Assembly (NCBI RefSeq): GCF_012927125.1
Contig: NZ_JABBFZ010000008.1
Span: forward strand, 186,001 to 250,000
Direction: 5' to 3'
Source: Paraburkholderia antibiotica
GTDB taxonomy: Bacteria; Pseudomonadota; Gammaproteobacteria; Burkholderiales; Burkholderiaceae
Length of the DNA stretch: 64,000 nt
A program made the translations under genes and the position numbers. This document shows, in pieces, positions 36,032 through 47,434 of this stretch (position 1 is its first letter; each line of letters opens with the position of its first letter). A model generated the notes under the pieces. It was given only the letters and a program-made list of their open reading frames with translations. It searched no databases and was not told the DNA's origin.

Positions 36032-36691
36032 CTAGCGGTTGTCCACGGCCAAGCGCGGATAGCCGATCTCGGCGAGATCGTTATCGAGGGACTTGAAATC
36101 AAGTTCGGGATTGAGCTGGCGTACGAGCACAGGCGTAAGCGGGTCGTGACGATACACGGCTGCGACGTCGTCCGGATGGAGGTCACGCCCGTAATAATCA
36201 GCAGCGAACTCGACGTATTGCTCAGGTCGTCCGGCAAGAATGCCGAGTAAGCGGGCAGAGCCGTCCGGGTCTTCAAGCGTGGAAGATTCAATCGGTCCGC
36301 AGGACCAGTGTCCTTCATCGGCACGGCGCCAGATGCAGAACGTGCTGTCGTGGGTAGCGAACGCCGGTTCCTGCAGCAGGCTCGCGTGGAATACTTCGGG
36401 CAAACCGCTGAAGATGGCGGCCGAAGGCTTGCCTGCCCGGTACGTTGGAGCCTCATGCGCGGTGCCATGAAGGGCTGCGCCCGCAGCAGAGAATATTGCA
36501 AACCACCGATCCCCGGAGCCGTTGCACATCGAGGCCATCTTTTCCCCGTCCACCCATGCCTGGTTGAACGAGTAATACCGGTATTCCCATTCCGGCGACA
36601 ACACGGCATCAAGGATTGCCAGCGATTGAGTCAATCGCATCAGGCCGACGATGTCGGGAAGCGCATTCAGGTTTCTCGTCGAGACGTTCAT
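36032..36691 (-). CDS. Hypothetical protein, 219 residues
   Basis: From 36691 it encodes MNVSTRNLNALPDIVGLMRL and ends LAEIGYPRLAVDNR. It is a soluble protein with many aromatic residues (EWEYRYYSFNQAWVDGEKMA, FCIWRRADEGHWSCGP), no signal peptide and no motif I recognise. The gene is complete and lies just upstream of, and reads the same way as, the deformylase relic beyond it. Confidence 0.65.
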   Translation of the reverse strand: MNVSTRNLNALPDIVGLMRLTQSLAILDAVLSPEWEYRYYSFNQAWVDGEKMASMCNGSGDRWFAIFSAAGAALHGTAHEAPTYRAGKPSAAIFSGLPEVFHASLLQEPAFATHDSTFCIWRRADEGHWSCGPIESSTLEDPDGSARLLGILAGRPEQYVEFAADYYGRDLHPDDVAAVYRHDPLTPVLVRQLNPELDFKSLDNDLAEIGYPRLAVDNR

Positions 36692-36719
36692 GTCGTCTGC
36701 ACCGTGACGTTCTCATGTC

Positions 36720-37119
36720 TCACGCTACCGCAAGATGGCCTGTGTCATTGTCAACGACGGTCAGAATTGCTTGCCTTACATTCGGCTCCCGCAGATGCGT
36801 ATGTTCGTCCAGATCCACGAAGCGCAGCGAGATCGACACGCGGCGCTCGACACGCACCAGCATGTCGGGGAAACACATGCAGTCGTCCCGGAGCGTCATC
36901 CGTTCGTCGCTGGTCCAGACGATCCCGGGATTCGCGATCACCTGAGGCCAGTCGGGCAACGCGAGTCCGATCATGCGTTTGCGGATGCCGATCTGCGTGG
37001 CCGCGATGACGCGCCCGAAACCCTGTTTGGCGCGAAACGCGTGGGTCGCGAAAGTTGCTCAGCGCAGGCGCGACTTCACGCAGTCCCGGCGAACCGATAG
37101 ACAGGATCTCGCGCGTCAT
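36720..37119 (-). pseudogene. Peptide deformylase-like relic
   Basis: Frame one starts MTREILSIGSPGLREVAPAL, as in deformylases (MTREILKMGDPRLL). It shifts near 37040 into a second frame, KQGFGRVIAATQIGIRKRMI (deformylase motif 1, GxAAxQIG) and DDCMCFPDMLVRVERRVSIS (position of motif 2, EGCLS). The HExxH zinc motif is missing; the frame ends in a degraded HLAVA. With one frameshift and no metal site it is inactive. Assignment rests on the order of motifs. Confidence 0.6.
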
Positions 37120-37622
37120 TTCGTTACCTCGGATAAAGCTATTTTTTCCTCCCTGATAGGTGGAAATAGTCGCGGCCGGTGTTTGCAGATCGTCGCCGTC
37201 GACCCATCACTTCGTGAATCGCTCCAGACGTACCGGGCTTAATGATAGCCGCCGGTACGCTCTGCCGCGATTCGTATGACACATCGTTCCCGCAGGCAGA
37301 TTCGGACATGCAGGCGCAAACGGCTACGTTTCGGACTCCTGCGAGCTGTCTATACGCTATGGATTTATCAAGCTGTACGGTTTGCTGACTTATTTCGATC
37401 CGTACAGTGATAGTTCTTGCCAACTGAATATAGTCAACGCTCAGGGATCGACCGATCTTCACGAAGCCGCATCGCTGACGCCCATCGAAAGATGAATTCC
37501 TGAATCGTCATGGAATTGGAACGATGCATATGCGCATGCATGAATTAATTATTCTTTAAAGAAAATCATTCCGTTTGATATCCGCGATATATGGCGAGTA
37601 ACGGGCGATTCATTTTTTTGGT
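37120..37622. other. Gene-free stretch, porin promoter region
   Basis: There is no convincing gene. The right part (about 37490-37620) is AT-rich and should hold the porin promoter. No clear operator or terminator was seen. Confidence 0.4.
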
Positions 37623-38690
37623 ATGAACGACGGAAAACGAAAAATGTGCAATCAGGAAAAATCTACGGCTATCCGGTTGATGGTGTTCGCCGTCTTGATG
37701 GGCCCGTTGAAAATCGCAATGGCGCAAAGCAGCGTGACCCTGTACGGCATTCTCGATGTGGGAGTGCAGTACACCACCCGCGCGGACGGCACGCATTCCG
37801 CCGTTAATCTGCAAAACTACGGCAATGTCCCGACGATCTTCGGCTTGACCGGCACAGAAGATCTCGGCGGAGGCCTGTCGGCCATTTTTCAACTTTCCCA
37901 GTCTTTCAGTATGAGTAATGGGCAAGCCGGGATACCGGGCAGCGCATTCGGCTGGCAGAGCTACGTGGGTCTCAAGGGGAACTTCGGCACTGTGACCGCC
38001 GGCCGACAGTTTTCCGTTCTCTTCGACCAGACGGTCATGTTCGACCCGACGTATTTCGCCGCGTACGGAGGGCAGTCGCAGCTTAATCCGCTATCGGACA
38101 TCATCGAGAACAACTCGATCAAGTATCGCTCGAACAGTCTCGGCGGCTTCGTTCTGGAGGGGTTGGTATCGACGGATGGCGTCGCGGGTAATTTCCGCTC
38201 AGGACGTACTTTCGAGCTGGGAGCGCAATACAGCAACGGCCCGTTTAGTCTCGGTGCGGTTCTGCGGCAGAAGAACGGATCGGAGACAGAAACGGCGAAC
38301 ACCTCCGCGCAGGATGAGAAGATCGGCGTGATTGGTGCCGCATACAAAATCGGTCCCGCAACCTTGCTCGCAGGTGTCGAACGGTTGACGGGAGATCTGT
38401 CTCCCGCCAAGACGGTTATCTGGGGAGGCGGTCGCTACGGCGTGACGCCGGCTCTGGAACTTCGCGCGGCGGTTTATCAGACGCTTTCGAACGATCCGCA
38501 AGTTGGCGATCCGACGTTGTACGTTGCAGGCGTCATCTACTCCCTATCCGTTCGTACACAGCTTTACCTGAATGCCGGGTACTCCCGAAACTCTTCTCAT
38601 AGCTCTCAGACCGTGTATGAATACGGTGTTGCCCCACTCGACGGGAAAGATCAGTTTGGCGCGATGTTGGGGATTACGCACAGGTTCTGA
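37623..38690 (+). CDS. Gram-negative porin (Burkholderia OmpC-like)
   Basis: The precursor has 355 residues. The signal peptide ends AMAQSSVTLYG and the mature protein starts with the typical SSVTLYGILDVGVQY. The porin signatures LTGTEDLGGGLSAIFQL, FGWQSYVGLKGNFGTVTAGRQ and the C-terminal phenylalanine (GITHRF) for BAM recognition are all present. It should form an outer-membrane trimer of 16-stranded barrels. An in-frame ATG at 37647 is an alternative start with a shorter signal. It is close to the ABC transporter cluster but separated by a reversed gene, so a link is speculative. Confidence 0.92.
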   Translation: MNDGKRKMCNQEKSTAIRLMVFAVLMGPLKIAMAQSSVTLYGILDVGVQYTTRADGTHSAVNLQNYGNVPTIFGLTGTEDLGGGLSAIFQLSQSFSMSNGQAGIPGSAFGWQSYVGLKGNFGTVTAGRQFSVLFDQTVMFDPTYFAAYGGQSQLNPLSDIIENNSIKYRSNSLGGFVLEGLVSTDGVAGNFRSGRTFELGAQYSNGPFSLGAVLRQKNGSETETANTSAQDEKIGVIGAAYKIGPATLLAGVERLTGDLSPAKTVIWGGGRYGVTPALELRAAVYQTLSNDPQVGDPTLYVAGVIYSLSVRTQLYLNAGYSRNSSHSSQTVYEYGVAPLDGKDQFGAMLGITHRF

Positions 38691-38797
38691 TTCCCGGGTA
38701 TGGCCGGTGTTTTGCACGATCCCCATGACTCCGGCGCGAGATCATACTTGACGCCGCCTGCGTCTGGACAGATCACGATCAGTCTGGCGAGGCAGCG

Positions 38798-39292
38798 TTA
38801 AAGCTTGCGCCGGAATACGACGGGCTTGCCTCCCATCGTCTGCTTCGTCATCCACGCGGCCAGTGCGGAGTCCAGGTAATCGGCGTGCCCCGGAAACCAC
38901 TCGAAGAGAGACGTGCCGAGTTGCCGAACGAGTTCCGCATCGGCGTGCCCCTGCAAAACCGCTTCTCTGACGTCGCTGACCGACTTCAGGACGGCCGCAT
39001 GTTCGTCGACATGGCATTGGCGGGGAGGAAAGTTGGTGGAGCGCATCCATTCGTCTTCCTGATCGAAATGGCTGACCGCATGCTTCTCGAACGCTTCCAT
39101 TGCCGCCGCGGCGGTCGCATTCGTGCAGGTCACCAGTTGGAGCGCAACCGAATAGAAGTCCTTGTGTACCTCGTCCATCAGCGGGAAGCCTAGCAAACGC
39201 GCGTCGGACCAGATGAGGCTATTGCCGCTTGTGGGCGCAGGCACATCGATATCCTCGGAAGAAGCGGCGACAGTAGAAGTCTGATGGGGCAT
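38798..39292 (-). CDS. Bacteriohemerythrin
   Basis: The protein has 164 residues from 39292, preceded by AGGAG. The hemerythrin iron ligands are in order: His in MDEVHKDFY, His and Glu in HAVSHFDQEDEWM, His-x3-His in CHVDEHAAV, and His and Asp in PGHADYLD. It should bind O2 at a diiron site and may act in oxygen sensing or delivery. The C-terminal tail (KQTMGGKPVVFRRKL) is basic. It lies next to the leftward ABC importer genes but 205 bp away, so it may share their transcript. Confidence 0.88.
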   Translation of the reverse strand: MPHQTSTVAASSEDIDVPAPTSGNSLIWSDARLLGFPLMDEVHKDFYSVALQLVTCTNATAAAAMEAFEKHAVSHFDQEDEWMRSTNFPPRQCHVDEHAAVLKSVSDVREAVLQGHADAELVRQLGTSLFEWFPGHADYLDSALAAWMTKQTMGGKPVVFRRKL

Positions 39293-39497
39293 TTTTACGT
39301 CTCCTGTTGTATTGGTGTGCCGGTCTGGAATCGATGCAAGGCGGTAAAACGCGTTGAAGGCCGATGAACCGGCGTGGCCGGCGCGGTGGAGGCGCCTCAA
39401 TGAGTGCCGAACAAGCGCTCCACAAGCGACCAGCAAGCAGCCGGCCGTATCGCTCAGGATACGACCGGCCATCGTCGATTCGAGTGCTTGTGCGCCG

Positions 39498-40577
39498 CTA
39501 TTTCTGGGTGACGACATCCTTCGTGAACCAGTCCATTTTCCAGAGATCCGGATCGGAGAGAACCTGGCCGGCGGCCACGCGCTGAACGCCGTCGCGAGAG
39601 CTCAGGGGACCGGCGTAAATCTGCTTGCCCTTGATGATCGCGTCGCGCTCGGCCGTGATGATCGCGCGCTTGTCGGCCGGCACGGCGTTACCGAAGCCGA
39701 CGATATCGGTGCCGCCGTCCTTCATTTCGACGAGGGCGCCGTTTGCCGGCGGCTGCCAGTTGCCCGCCTGGATCTTGCGGATTTCGGGCACGAGGAATTT
39801 GTCCCACACCCACACGGACGAGCAGATGGTCGCCTTCGGCGCGTACTGACGCATGTCCCGGTGATGCCCGGTGCCGTAGATGCCGCGCTCCTGCGCCACC
39901 AGCTGTACCGTCGGCGAGTCGACGTGTTGGCCGATCACGTCGACTCCCTGATTGGCCAGCGCCGTGGCCGCGGCACGTTCTTTCACGGGATCGTCCCAAC
40001 TGCCGATGAAGATGACCGTGAGCTTCGCACTGGGATTGATCTTTTGCGCACCGAGCTCATAGGCGTTGATGGTCCAGTTGACGAGACCGATCGGATTCGC
40101 CGCGACGAACCCCAGCTTGCCCGTCTTCGAGGCCGCCGCGGCCGCCATACCGCAGAGATACTGGCTCTCGTAAGTGCGGCCGTAAAAGGACTCCAGATTG
40201 GGTCCGTTGGTGGTCCCGGCAGCGTTGAGGAAGGCGACGTCGGGGTGCCGTTTGGCGAGCTCCCTGAACGCGTCTGAAAAGCCGAATGCGGTACCGATGA
40301 TGATGTTGTTGCCGCGTTTGATGAGCTGCTCGACGATAGGCTCGACGACACTCGAATTTTCGGGGACGCTATCGACATAGTTGATCTTCTGACCCAGCGC
40401 GCTCTCCATTCGGCCTCTTGCCTCGTCGAACGACTGAGCCCAGCCGCCGTCGTTTTTGGCGCCGTAGTAAACCATCGCGATCTTCGGCGGCGCCTTGAGC
40501 GTAAAACCTTGCGCGTGTGCCGTGCCCGCACTGCAGCCGATCATCGAGAGTGCAATTGCCAGAGAGCGAAAACGCAT
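39498..40577 (-). CDS. BMP-family ABC transporter substrate-binding protein
   Basis: The precursor has 359 residues with a Sec signal (start MRFRSLAIALSM, cleavage after TAHA). The mature protein has the PnrA/BmpA-type fold: KIAMVYYGAKNDGGWAQSFD, FGFSDAFRELAKRHPDVAFL, and GRTYESQYLCGMAAAAASKT. Characterised members bind nucleosides, purines or related heterocycles. It is the last gene of a leftward operon (ATPase, two permeases, binding protein). Divergence from the hydantoinase/F420 operon suggests it captures that pathway's substrate. Confidence 0.9.
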   Translation of the reverse strand: MRFRSLAIALSMIGCSAGTAHAQGFTLKAPPKIAMVYYGAKNDGGWAQSFDEARGRMESALGQKINYVDSVPENSSVVEPIVEQLIKRGNNIIIGTAFGFSDAFRELAKRHPDVAFLNAAGTTNGPNLESFYGRTYESQYLCGMAAAAASKTGKLGFVAANPIGLVNWTINAYELGAQKINPSAKLTVIFIGSWDDPVKERAAATALANQGVDVIGQHVDSPTVQLVAQERGIYGTGHHRDMRQYAPKATICSSVWVWDKFLVPEIRKIQAGNWQPPANGALVEMKDGGTDIVGFGNAVPADKRAIITAERDAIIKGKQIYAGPLSSRDGVQRVAAGQVLSDPDLWKMDWFTKDVVTQK

Positions 40578-40654
40578 GGGTCACCTTTTGACGAAAATAG
40601 CCTTGAAGCAGGCGGTTGTGGAGAAATTCCGGTCTTCAGCCGATCCGTACGGGA

Positions 40655-41581
40655 TCAACGGCGTTCTTCGCGAAGATAGGGTTCGCCGAGCGCGCAAGGT
40701 ATGTCGTTGATGCCGCGTCTTGCGATGGCGGCCCGCACCATGACTGCGAGGGTGATGACATACGGCGTCGAGAGTACGTAGTACTGCGGCAGATTGATGC
40801 CGGCGGCAGCCATCTGGGGGATCAGTGCCTCGATTCCACCGAAGAGCAACGCCCCGGCGAGTGCGCGTCCCGGCGACCAGCGCGCGAAGATGACGAGTGC
40901 CACGGCGATCCATCCGCGGCCGCTCGTCATGTCGGGAATCCACATGTGAGTGCTGACCACGCCGAGGTATCCGCCCGCGAGGCCGACGAGCGAGGAGCCT
41001 GCGAGGATCGCGAGAAATCGGATGCGCAGTACCGGCACGCCCGAGGCATCCGCTGCCTGCGGGTTTTCGCCGACGGCCCGCAGCCGTAGCCCGCTGAGCG
41101 TTCGTTCGAGATACCACGCGACGGCGATGACGATCAGCGGGACCAGATAGACGATCGGGTTCTGATTGAAAATGGAGCCCACCACGGGTAGCCGCGCAAG
41201 TGGCCCGAGTGCGATCGCCGGAAGGCCGGGTATCGGTTGATCGGTCCAGCCCGCGAGAGTGCCGACGAGACTGGTGAGGCCTTCGCAAAAGAACACGAGC
41301 GCGAGCCCGGCGATCACCTGATTGACGCGCAACCAGACGACCATGATGGCGAACAGCACCGAGACGGCCGCGCCGGCGATCATCGACATGATCAACGCGA
41401 AGCCGGCGCCGTGATGACAGAGCTGCGCACCGGCGCCGGCGAGGGCGCCGACCAGCATGAGGCCCTCAGCCCCGAGCGATAGCACGCCTGCGCGCTCGCT
41501 GATGATCAGGCCGAGCGCGGCGAGCGCGAGCGGTACCGCGAAGTCGGGCAAAGTGCCGATCCAGCCGGTGATCAGGTTCAT
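40655..41581 (-). CDS. ABC transporter permease (nucleoside/BMP type), subunit 2
   Basis: The protein has 308 residues with eight to ten hydrophobic segments. The family features LSLGAEGLMLVGALAGA and AVGENPQAADASGVPVLRIRF (coupling-helix region) are present. It resembles the YufQ/NupQ-type BPD_transp_2 permeases. Its start overlaps the stop of the first permease by 4 bp, so both subunits are co-translated. Confidence 0.9.
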   Translation of the reverse strand: MNLITGWIGTLPDFAVPLALAALGLIISERAGVLSLGAEGLMLVGALAGAGAQLCHHGAGFALIMSMIAGAAVSVLFAIMVVWLRVNQVIAGLALVFFCEGLTSLVGTLAGWTDQPIPGLPAIALGPLARLPVVGSIFNQNPIVYLVPLIVIAVAWYLERTLSGLRLRAVGENPQAADASGVPVLRIRFLAILAGSSLVGLAGGYLGVVSTHMWIPDMTSGRGWIAVALVIFARWSPGRALAGALLFGGIEALIPQMAAAGINLPQYYVLSTPYVITLAVMVRAAIARRGINDIPCALGEPYLREERR

Positions 41582-42768
41582 TGAGCTTTCCCCAGGGCGG
41601 AGATGCGATAGCGCACGAAGAAATCGGAGGCCGCGACGACGATGACGAGGATGGCCTGAATCAGCTGCACCATCGAGAACGGAATCTGGTAGAGAACCTG
41701 CAGGCTGCGACCGGCAACGAACAGGGCGGCGATGACGAGCGCGACGATGCCGGCGGCAACGGGGTTATTGCGGGCGAGAAAGGCGATCAGGATTCCTGAG
41801 AAGCCGTAGCCGCTATAAAAGTCCTGAGTGAGCCGGTTCTCCCGGCCAGCTGCGATCGCGAAGCCTGCGAAGCCCGCCAGCGCGCCGGACAGCAGGACGG
41901 TGCCGACCACGATCCGACGCACGTGCACGCCCATCGCGTCTGCCACGTGCACGCTGGCGCTGACGAAACGGATGTAGATGCCCGCGCGGCTGCGCTGCAG
42001 GAACCACCAGGCGGCGATCACCAGCAATACGGCCAGCACGATCGCGCTGCTGTAGCCGCCCGCGAAGGTCGGCAGACGGGCGTGGGCGAGGAAGCTGGGC
42101 GAGTGGGGAAATGAATCGTGAGGGTCTTTCCACCGGCCGTAGAGGAGATCCAGCAGAAAGTTGCCGGCGACGTAGTTGAGCAGCAGGGTGGAGATAATTT
42201 CGTTGATGCCGAGGCGCATCTTGAGCAGCAACGGCAGCACCGACCACAGCGCACCGCCGGTTAGCGCGACGGCGCCCATCAGCCAGAGCCGGGTAGCGGG
42301 CGCCCCCGCTTCGGCGAGGGCGATTGCGGTAGCGCCGATGGCTCCCCACACCATCTGGCCTTCAAGTCCGAGGTTCCAGAATCTGACGCGAAATGCGAGC
42401 GCCGCGGCGAGGCCCACCATCGCCATGGGGGCCGCCTGAACGAGCACGGCGCGAAGGTTGTCCGGGTCGCCGAGCGTCTCGACGACGAACTCGTTGTAGA
42501 CATCCGCGGGCGCCACACCTGCCGCGGCCAGGATGGCAACGCAGATCGCGAGTCCCGCGGCGATGGCGAGCGCGAGGATGACGACTTGCCTGTGCCACGC
42601 CATCTGCTGACGCAGCTCGATCGTCAGGCGCGTACGCGACGGGAAAAATCGGCGCGGGGATCGACGCGCCGATGCCGTGGACGGGGGGCCGTACACAACA
42701 GACACGTCGTCGAGCGTCGGCTCGGGCGCGCGCGCCTCGGCCGGACCGGAGGGGACGGTGCTTGTCAT
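41578..42768 (-). CDS. ABC transporter permease (nucleoside/BMP type), subunit 1
   Basis: The protein has 396 residues. A 50-residue polar N-terminus precedes about nine membrane segments. The BPD_transp_2 signatures WNLGLEGQMVWGAIGATAIA, LLLKMRLGINEIISTLLLNY and VADAMGVHVRRIVVGTVLLS are present, as in YufP/NupP. It pairs with the 308-residue permease and begins 24 bp after the ATPase gene. Confidence 0.9.
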   Translation of the reverse strand: MTSTVPSGPAEARAPEPTLDDVSVVYGPPSTASARRSPRRFFPSRTRLTIELRQQMAWHRQVVILALAIAAGLAICVAILAAAGVAPADVYNEFVVETLGDPDNLRAVLVQAAPMAMVGLAAALAFRVRFWNLGLEGQMVWGAIGATAIALAEAGAPATRLWLMGAVALTGGALWSVLPLLLKMRLGINEIISTLLLNYVAGNFLLDLLYGRWKDPHDSFPHSPSFLAHARLPTFAGGYSSAIVLAVLLVIAAWWFLQRSRAGIYIRFVSASVHVADAMGVHVRRIVVGTVLLSGALAGFAGFAIAAGRENRLTQDFYSGYGFSGILIAFLARNNPVAAGIVALVIAALFVAGRSLQVLYQIPFSMVQLIQAILVIVVAASDFFVRYRISALGKAQ

Positions 42769-42792
42769 CGCAACTCCTTGATAGAGAAATCC

Positions 42793-44319
42793 TCATGCGT
42801 GGCCGACCATCGCCTGACCGATAGCCTGCCGGTCAAGCGGCGCGCTGAAGTCGCCGACGATGCGTCCGCGTACCATGACGCCCGCACGGTCGGCCAGAGC
42901 CAGCACTTCGTCGAGATCCTCGCTGATGAGCAGGACGGCGGCGCCGTCGTCGCGGGCCGCGCGAAGTCGTGCGTGCACCTGGGCGCTTGCCCGCACGTCG
43001 AGTCCGCGGCTCGGGCTGTGTGCGAGGACCAGCTTCGGCTGGCGGTCGAATTCGCGGGCAATGACCAGCTTCTGGGCGTTGCCGCCCGACAGAAGCGAAA
43101 CCTTCTGGCGTATCGAACGCACGCCGTGCACGTCGAAGCGTTGCACCGCGTCGGCGGCGCTGCTGTCCATTTGCCGATAGTCGAACCACCATGGATGGCC
43201 AAAGCGGCCTTCGTGAGCGTGGCCGATCGCGTAATTCTCGGCGACCGAAAGATCGCCGGCCAACGCCAGGCTCGCGCGGTCGGCGGGGATGCAGGCGATG
43301 CCCATGGCACGCCGATCGACGGGGCCGGCGCGGCTCGACATGCGCGTACCGTCGATGGTCATCGAGCCGTCGTCGAACGCGAGCAGTCCCATGATCGCCA
43401 GCATGAGTTCGGTCTGGCCATTTCCTCCGACCCCGGCGATGCCGTAAATCTGGCCCGCGCGCACGCTCAGATCGATGCCATCGAGCAGGGGCTTCCCCTG
43501 GCGCGGCGCGGCACTGCGTACGCCGCGTAGCAGCAGGCGCGGATCGCCAGCGGCGAGCGGGGCGGCCGGCGGCTGTTCGGCGGGAACCGCTTCCCCCACC
43601 GCGAGCCGGATCAGTTCCTGTTCCGACACCTCGTTGGGCGCGAACGTCCTGAGGGTGCGACCGGCGCGCATCACCGTGACGCGATCCGCGTAGCGGCGCA
43701 CGTCGGCCATCTTGTGCGTGACGAGAACCACCGCGGCGCCCCGCGTTGCAAGCAGGCGCATGGTCTCGAGCAATCGCGCGGCTTCCTGGTCGGTGAGCAC
43801 CGCGGTCGGTTCGTCGAGCACGAGCGTGTGCGCTCCCGCCACCAGAACCTTGACGATCTCGGCGCGTTGCTGCTCGGCCACCGATAGTTGCGCAACGCGG
43901 CGGTCCGGATCGAGCTCGAAGCCAAGCGCTTTGCACTGGCAAAGAATGGCTTCGCGAATCTGTTGGAGGCGCGTGCCGTAACGGCGTGTTGTGTCGTGAC
44001 GCACCGGCGCCCCAAGCAGGATGTTCTCCGCGACCGTAAAGCGCGAAACCAGCTTGAAATGCTGATGCACCATGCCGATCCCGAGTCGCGCCGCATCGAG
44101 CGGTCCGCCGAGGTGTACCGGTTTGCCGTCGACGCGGAGCGTGCCGGCTTCGGGCCGATAGAGTCCAGCCGCGACGTTCATCAGGGTGGACTTGCCCGCA
44201 CCGTTTTCTCCGAGCAACGCGTGCACCTCGCCACGGCTGACGCTGAAATTCGCATCGCTTAGTGCAACGAAGGAATCGAAGGATTTGTGGATTCCGGACA
44301 GCTGGAGCGCAACCGACAT
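42793..44319 (-). CDS. ABC transporter ATPase with two nucleotide-binding domains (BMP/nucleoside type)
   Basis: The protein has 508 residues from ATG 44319, chosen because GGAGG lies just upstream and MSVALQLSGIHKSF is the normal start. The first NBD has Walker A GENGAGKSTL, signature LSVAEQQRAEI and Walker B LVLDEPTAVL. The second has a degenerate Walker A (GVGGNGQTEL), signature LSGGNAQKLV and LVLAHSPSRGLD. This tandem layout with one weak site is normal for YufO/NupO and sugar-type importers. It is the first gene of the leftward importer operon. Confidence 0.92.
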   Translation of the reverse strand: MSVALQLSGIHKSFDSFVALSDANFSVSRGEVHALLGENGAGKSTLMNVAAGLYRPEAGTLRVDGKPVHLGGPLDAARLGIGMVHQHFKLVSRFTVAENILLGAPVRHDTTRRYGTRLQQIREAILCQCKALGFELDPDRRVAQLSVAEQQRAEIVKVLVAGAHTLVLDEPTAVLTDQEAARLLETMRLLATRGAAVVLVTHKMADVRRYADRVTVMRAGRTLRTFAPNEVSEQELIRLAVGEAVPAEQPPAAPLAAGDPRLLLRGVRSAAPRQGKPLLDGIDLSVRAGQIYGIAGVGGNGQTELMLAIMGLLAFDDGSMTIDGTRMSSRAGPVDRRAMGIACIPADRASLALAGDLSVAENYAIGHAHEGRFGHPWWFDYRQMDSSAADAVQRFDVHGVRSIRQKVSLLSGGNAQKLVIAREFDRQPKLVLAHSPSRGLDVRASAQVHARLRAARDDGAAVLLISEDLDEVLALADRAGVMVRGRIVGDFSAPLDRQAIGQAMVGHA

Positions 44320-46186
<1,867 letters not shown>

Positions 46187-46273
46187 GCGCGCGCTCCCGT
46201 CGATCCTGTCGGTCTCGCGCCTGGGCGCGGCAACGGGCCGACCCTTCTCAACCTTAGCGGTGGAGCGAACGAC

Positions 46274-47434
46274 ATGCTCTCCAGAGCCGAAGCGATTGCA
46301 ATGGGCGAGTTGAGCGGCGACGAGTTGCTGCCGCTGATGGAACAGGCGCGCGACGTGCGGCAGCGGGCATGGGGCACCACGGTGACCTATTCCCGCAAGG
46401 TTTTCATTCCGCTCACTAACCTGTGCCGGGACCAGTGCGGCTATTGCACGTTCGCGCGGCAGCCGGGCGAGGCGGGTGCCGGTTATCTGACGCCCGCGCA
46501 GGTGATGGCGATTGCCGCGCGCGGCGAGGCGCTCGGCTGCAAGGAGGCGCTGTTCTCGCTGGGCGAGAAGCCGGAGCTGCGTTATCCCGAGGCCCGCGCG
46601 GCGCTGGACGCACTCGGCTACGCGAGCACGATGGACTACGTGGTCGCGATGGCCGGGCGTGTGCTGACTGAGACGTCGCTGATTCCGCATGTGAACGCCG
46701 GCACGCTGACGCGCGACGAACTCGTGCGCCTCAAGTCGGTGTGCGGTAGCGTCGGCCTGATGCTGGAGAACGTGAGCCGCCGGTTGGTACAGCGCGGTAT
46801 GGCGCACTACGCGTGTCCCGACAAGGTGCCGGTGCAGCGTCTGCGCACGCTGGAGATGGCCGGCATCGCGCGGATCGCCACGACCACTGGCATCCTGATC
46901 GGCATTGGTGAGACGTGGGCCGAACGGATCGACAGCCTGCTCGCGATCGCCGAACTGCACGCGCGTCACGGCCACCTCCAGGAAGTGATCGTCCAGAATT
47001 TCCGCGCCAAGCCGGGGACGCCGATGGCGACGTGGCAGGAGCCGGGTCATGACGACATGCTGCGCACGCTGGCCGTCGCGCGCCTCATGCTGCCCGCCGA
47101 CATCTCGCTGCAGGCGCCGCCCAATCTCGCCGAGGCGTTCGAGGACTACCTCGACGCGGGCATCAACGACTGGGGCGGGATTTCTCCCGTCACCGCCGAT
47201 CACATCAACCCCGAACGCGCGTGGCCGGCCATCCACGATGTGGCGCGCCGCAGCCGGGGCCGCGGCCTGACGCTGGCCGAACGGCTGACCACCTATCCGC
47301 GTTATCTGCGCGAGCGCGCGTTCCTCGCGCCGGCGCCGCGGCGCGCGCTGGCGAGCCTGGCACGCGCCGACGGGCTCGCGCTGCAACAGTACGAGGCCAC
47401 GCCGGTGGCGACTCATGAGGAGTGCGCAGCATGA
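46274..47434 (+). CDS. cofG: 7,8-didemethyl-8-hydroxy-5-deazariboflavin synthase subunit CofG
   Basis: The protein has 386 residues. The radical-SAM cluster motif CRDQCGYC has Cys51, Cys55 and Cys58. The family segments GYLTPAQVMAIA, LMLENVSRRL and INDWGGISPVTADHINPERAWP are present, the last typical of CofG. With CofH it builds the deazaflavin core (Fo) of coenzyme F420 from the tyrosine adduct of the diaminouracil riboflavin precursor. CofG and CofH are separate genes here as in archaea and cyanobacteria, not the fused FbiC of actinobacteria. The stop overlaps the cofH start by 4 bp. Confidence 0.95.
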   Translation: MLSRAEAIAMGELSGDELLPLMEQARDVRQRAWGTTVTYSRKVFIPLTNLCRDQCGYCTFARQPGEAGAGYLTPAQVMAIAARGEALGCKEALFSLGEKPELRYPEARAALDALGYASTMDYVVAMAGRVLTETSLIPHVNAGTLTRDELVRLKSVCGSVGLMLENVSRRLVQRGMAHYACPDKVPVQRLRTLEMAGIARIATTTGILIGIGETWAERIDSLLAIAELHARHGHLQEVIVQNFRAKPGTPMATWQEPGHDDMLRTLAVARLMLPADISLQAPPNLAEAFEDYLDAGINDWGGISPVTADHINPERAWPAIHDVARRSRGRGLTLAERLTTYPRYLRERAFLAPAPRRALASLARADGLALQQYEATPVATHEECAA

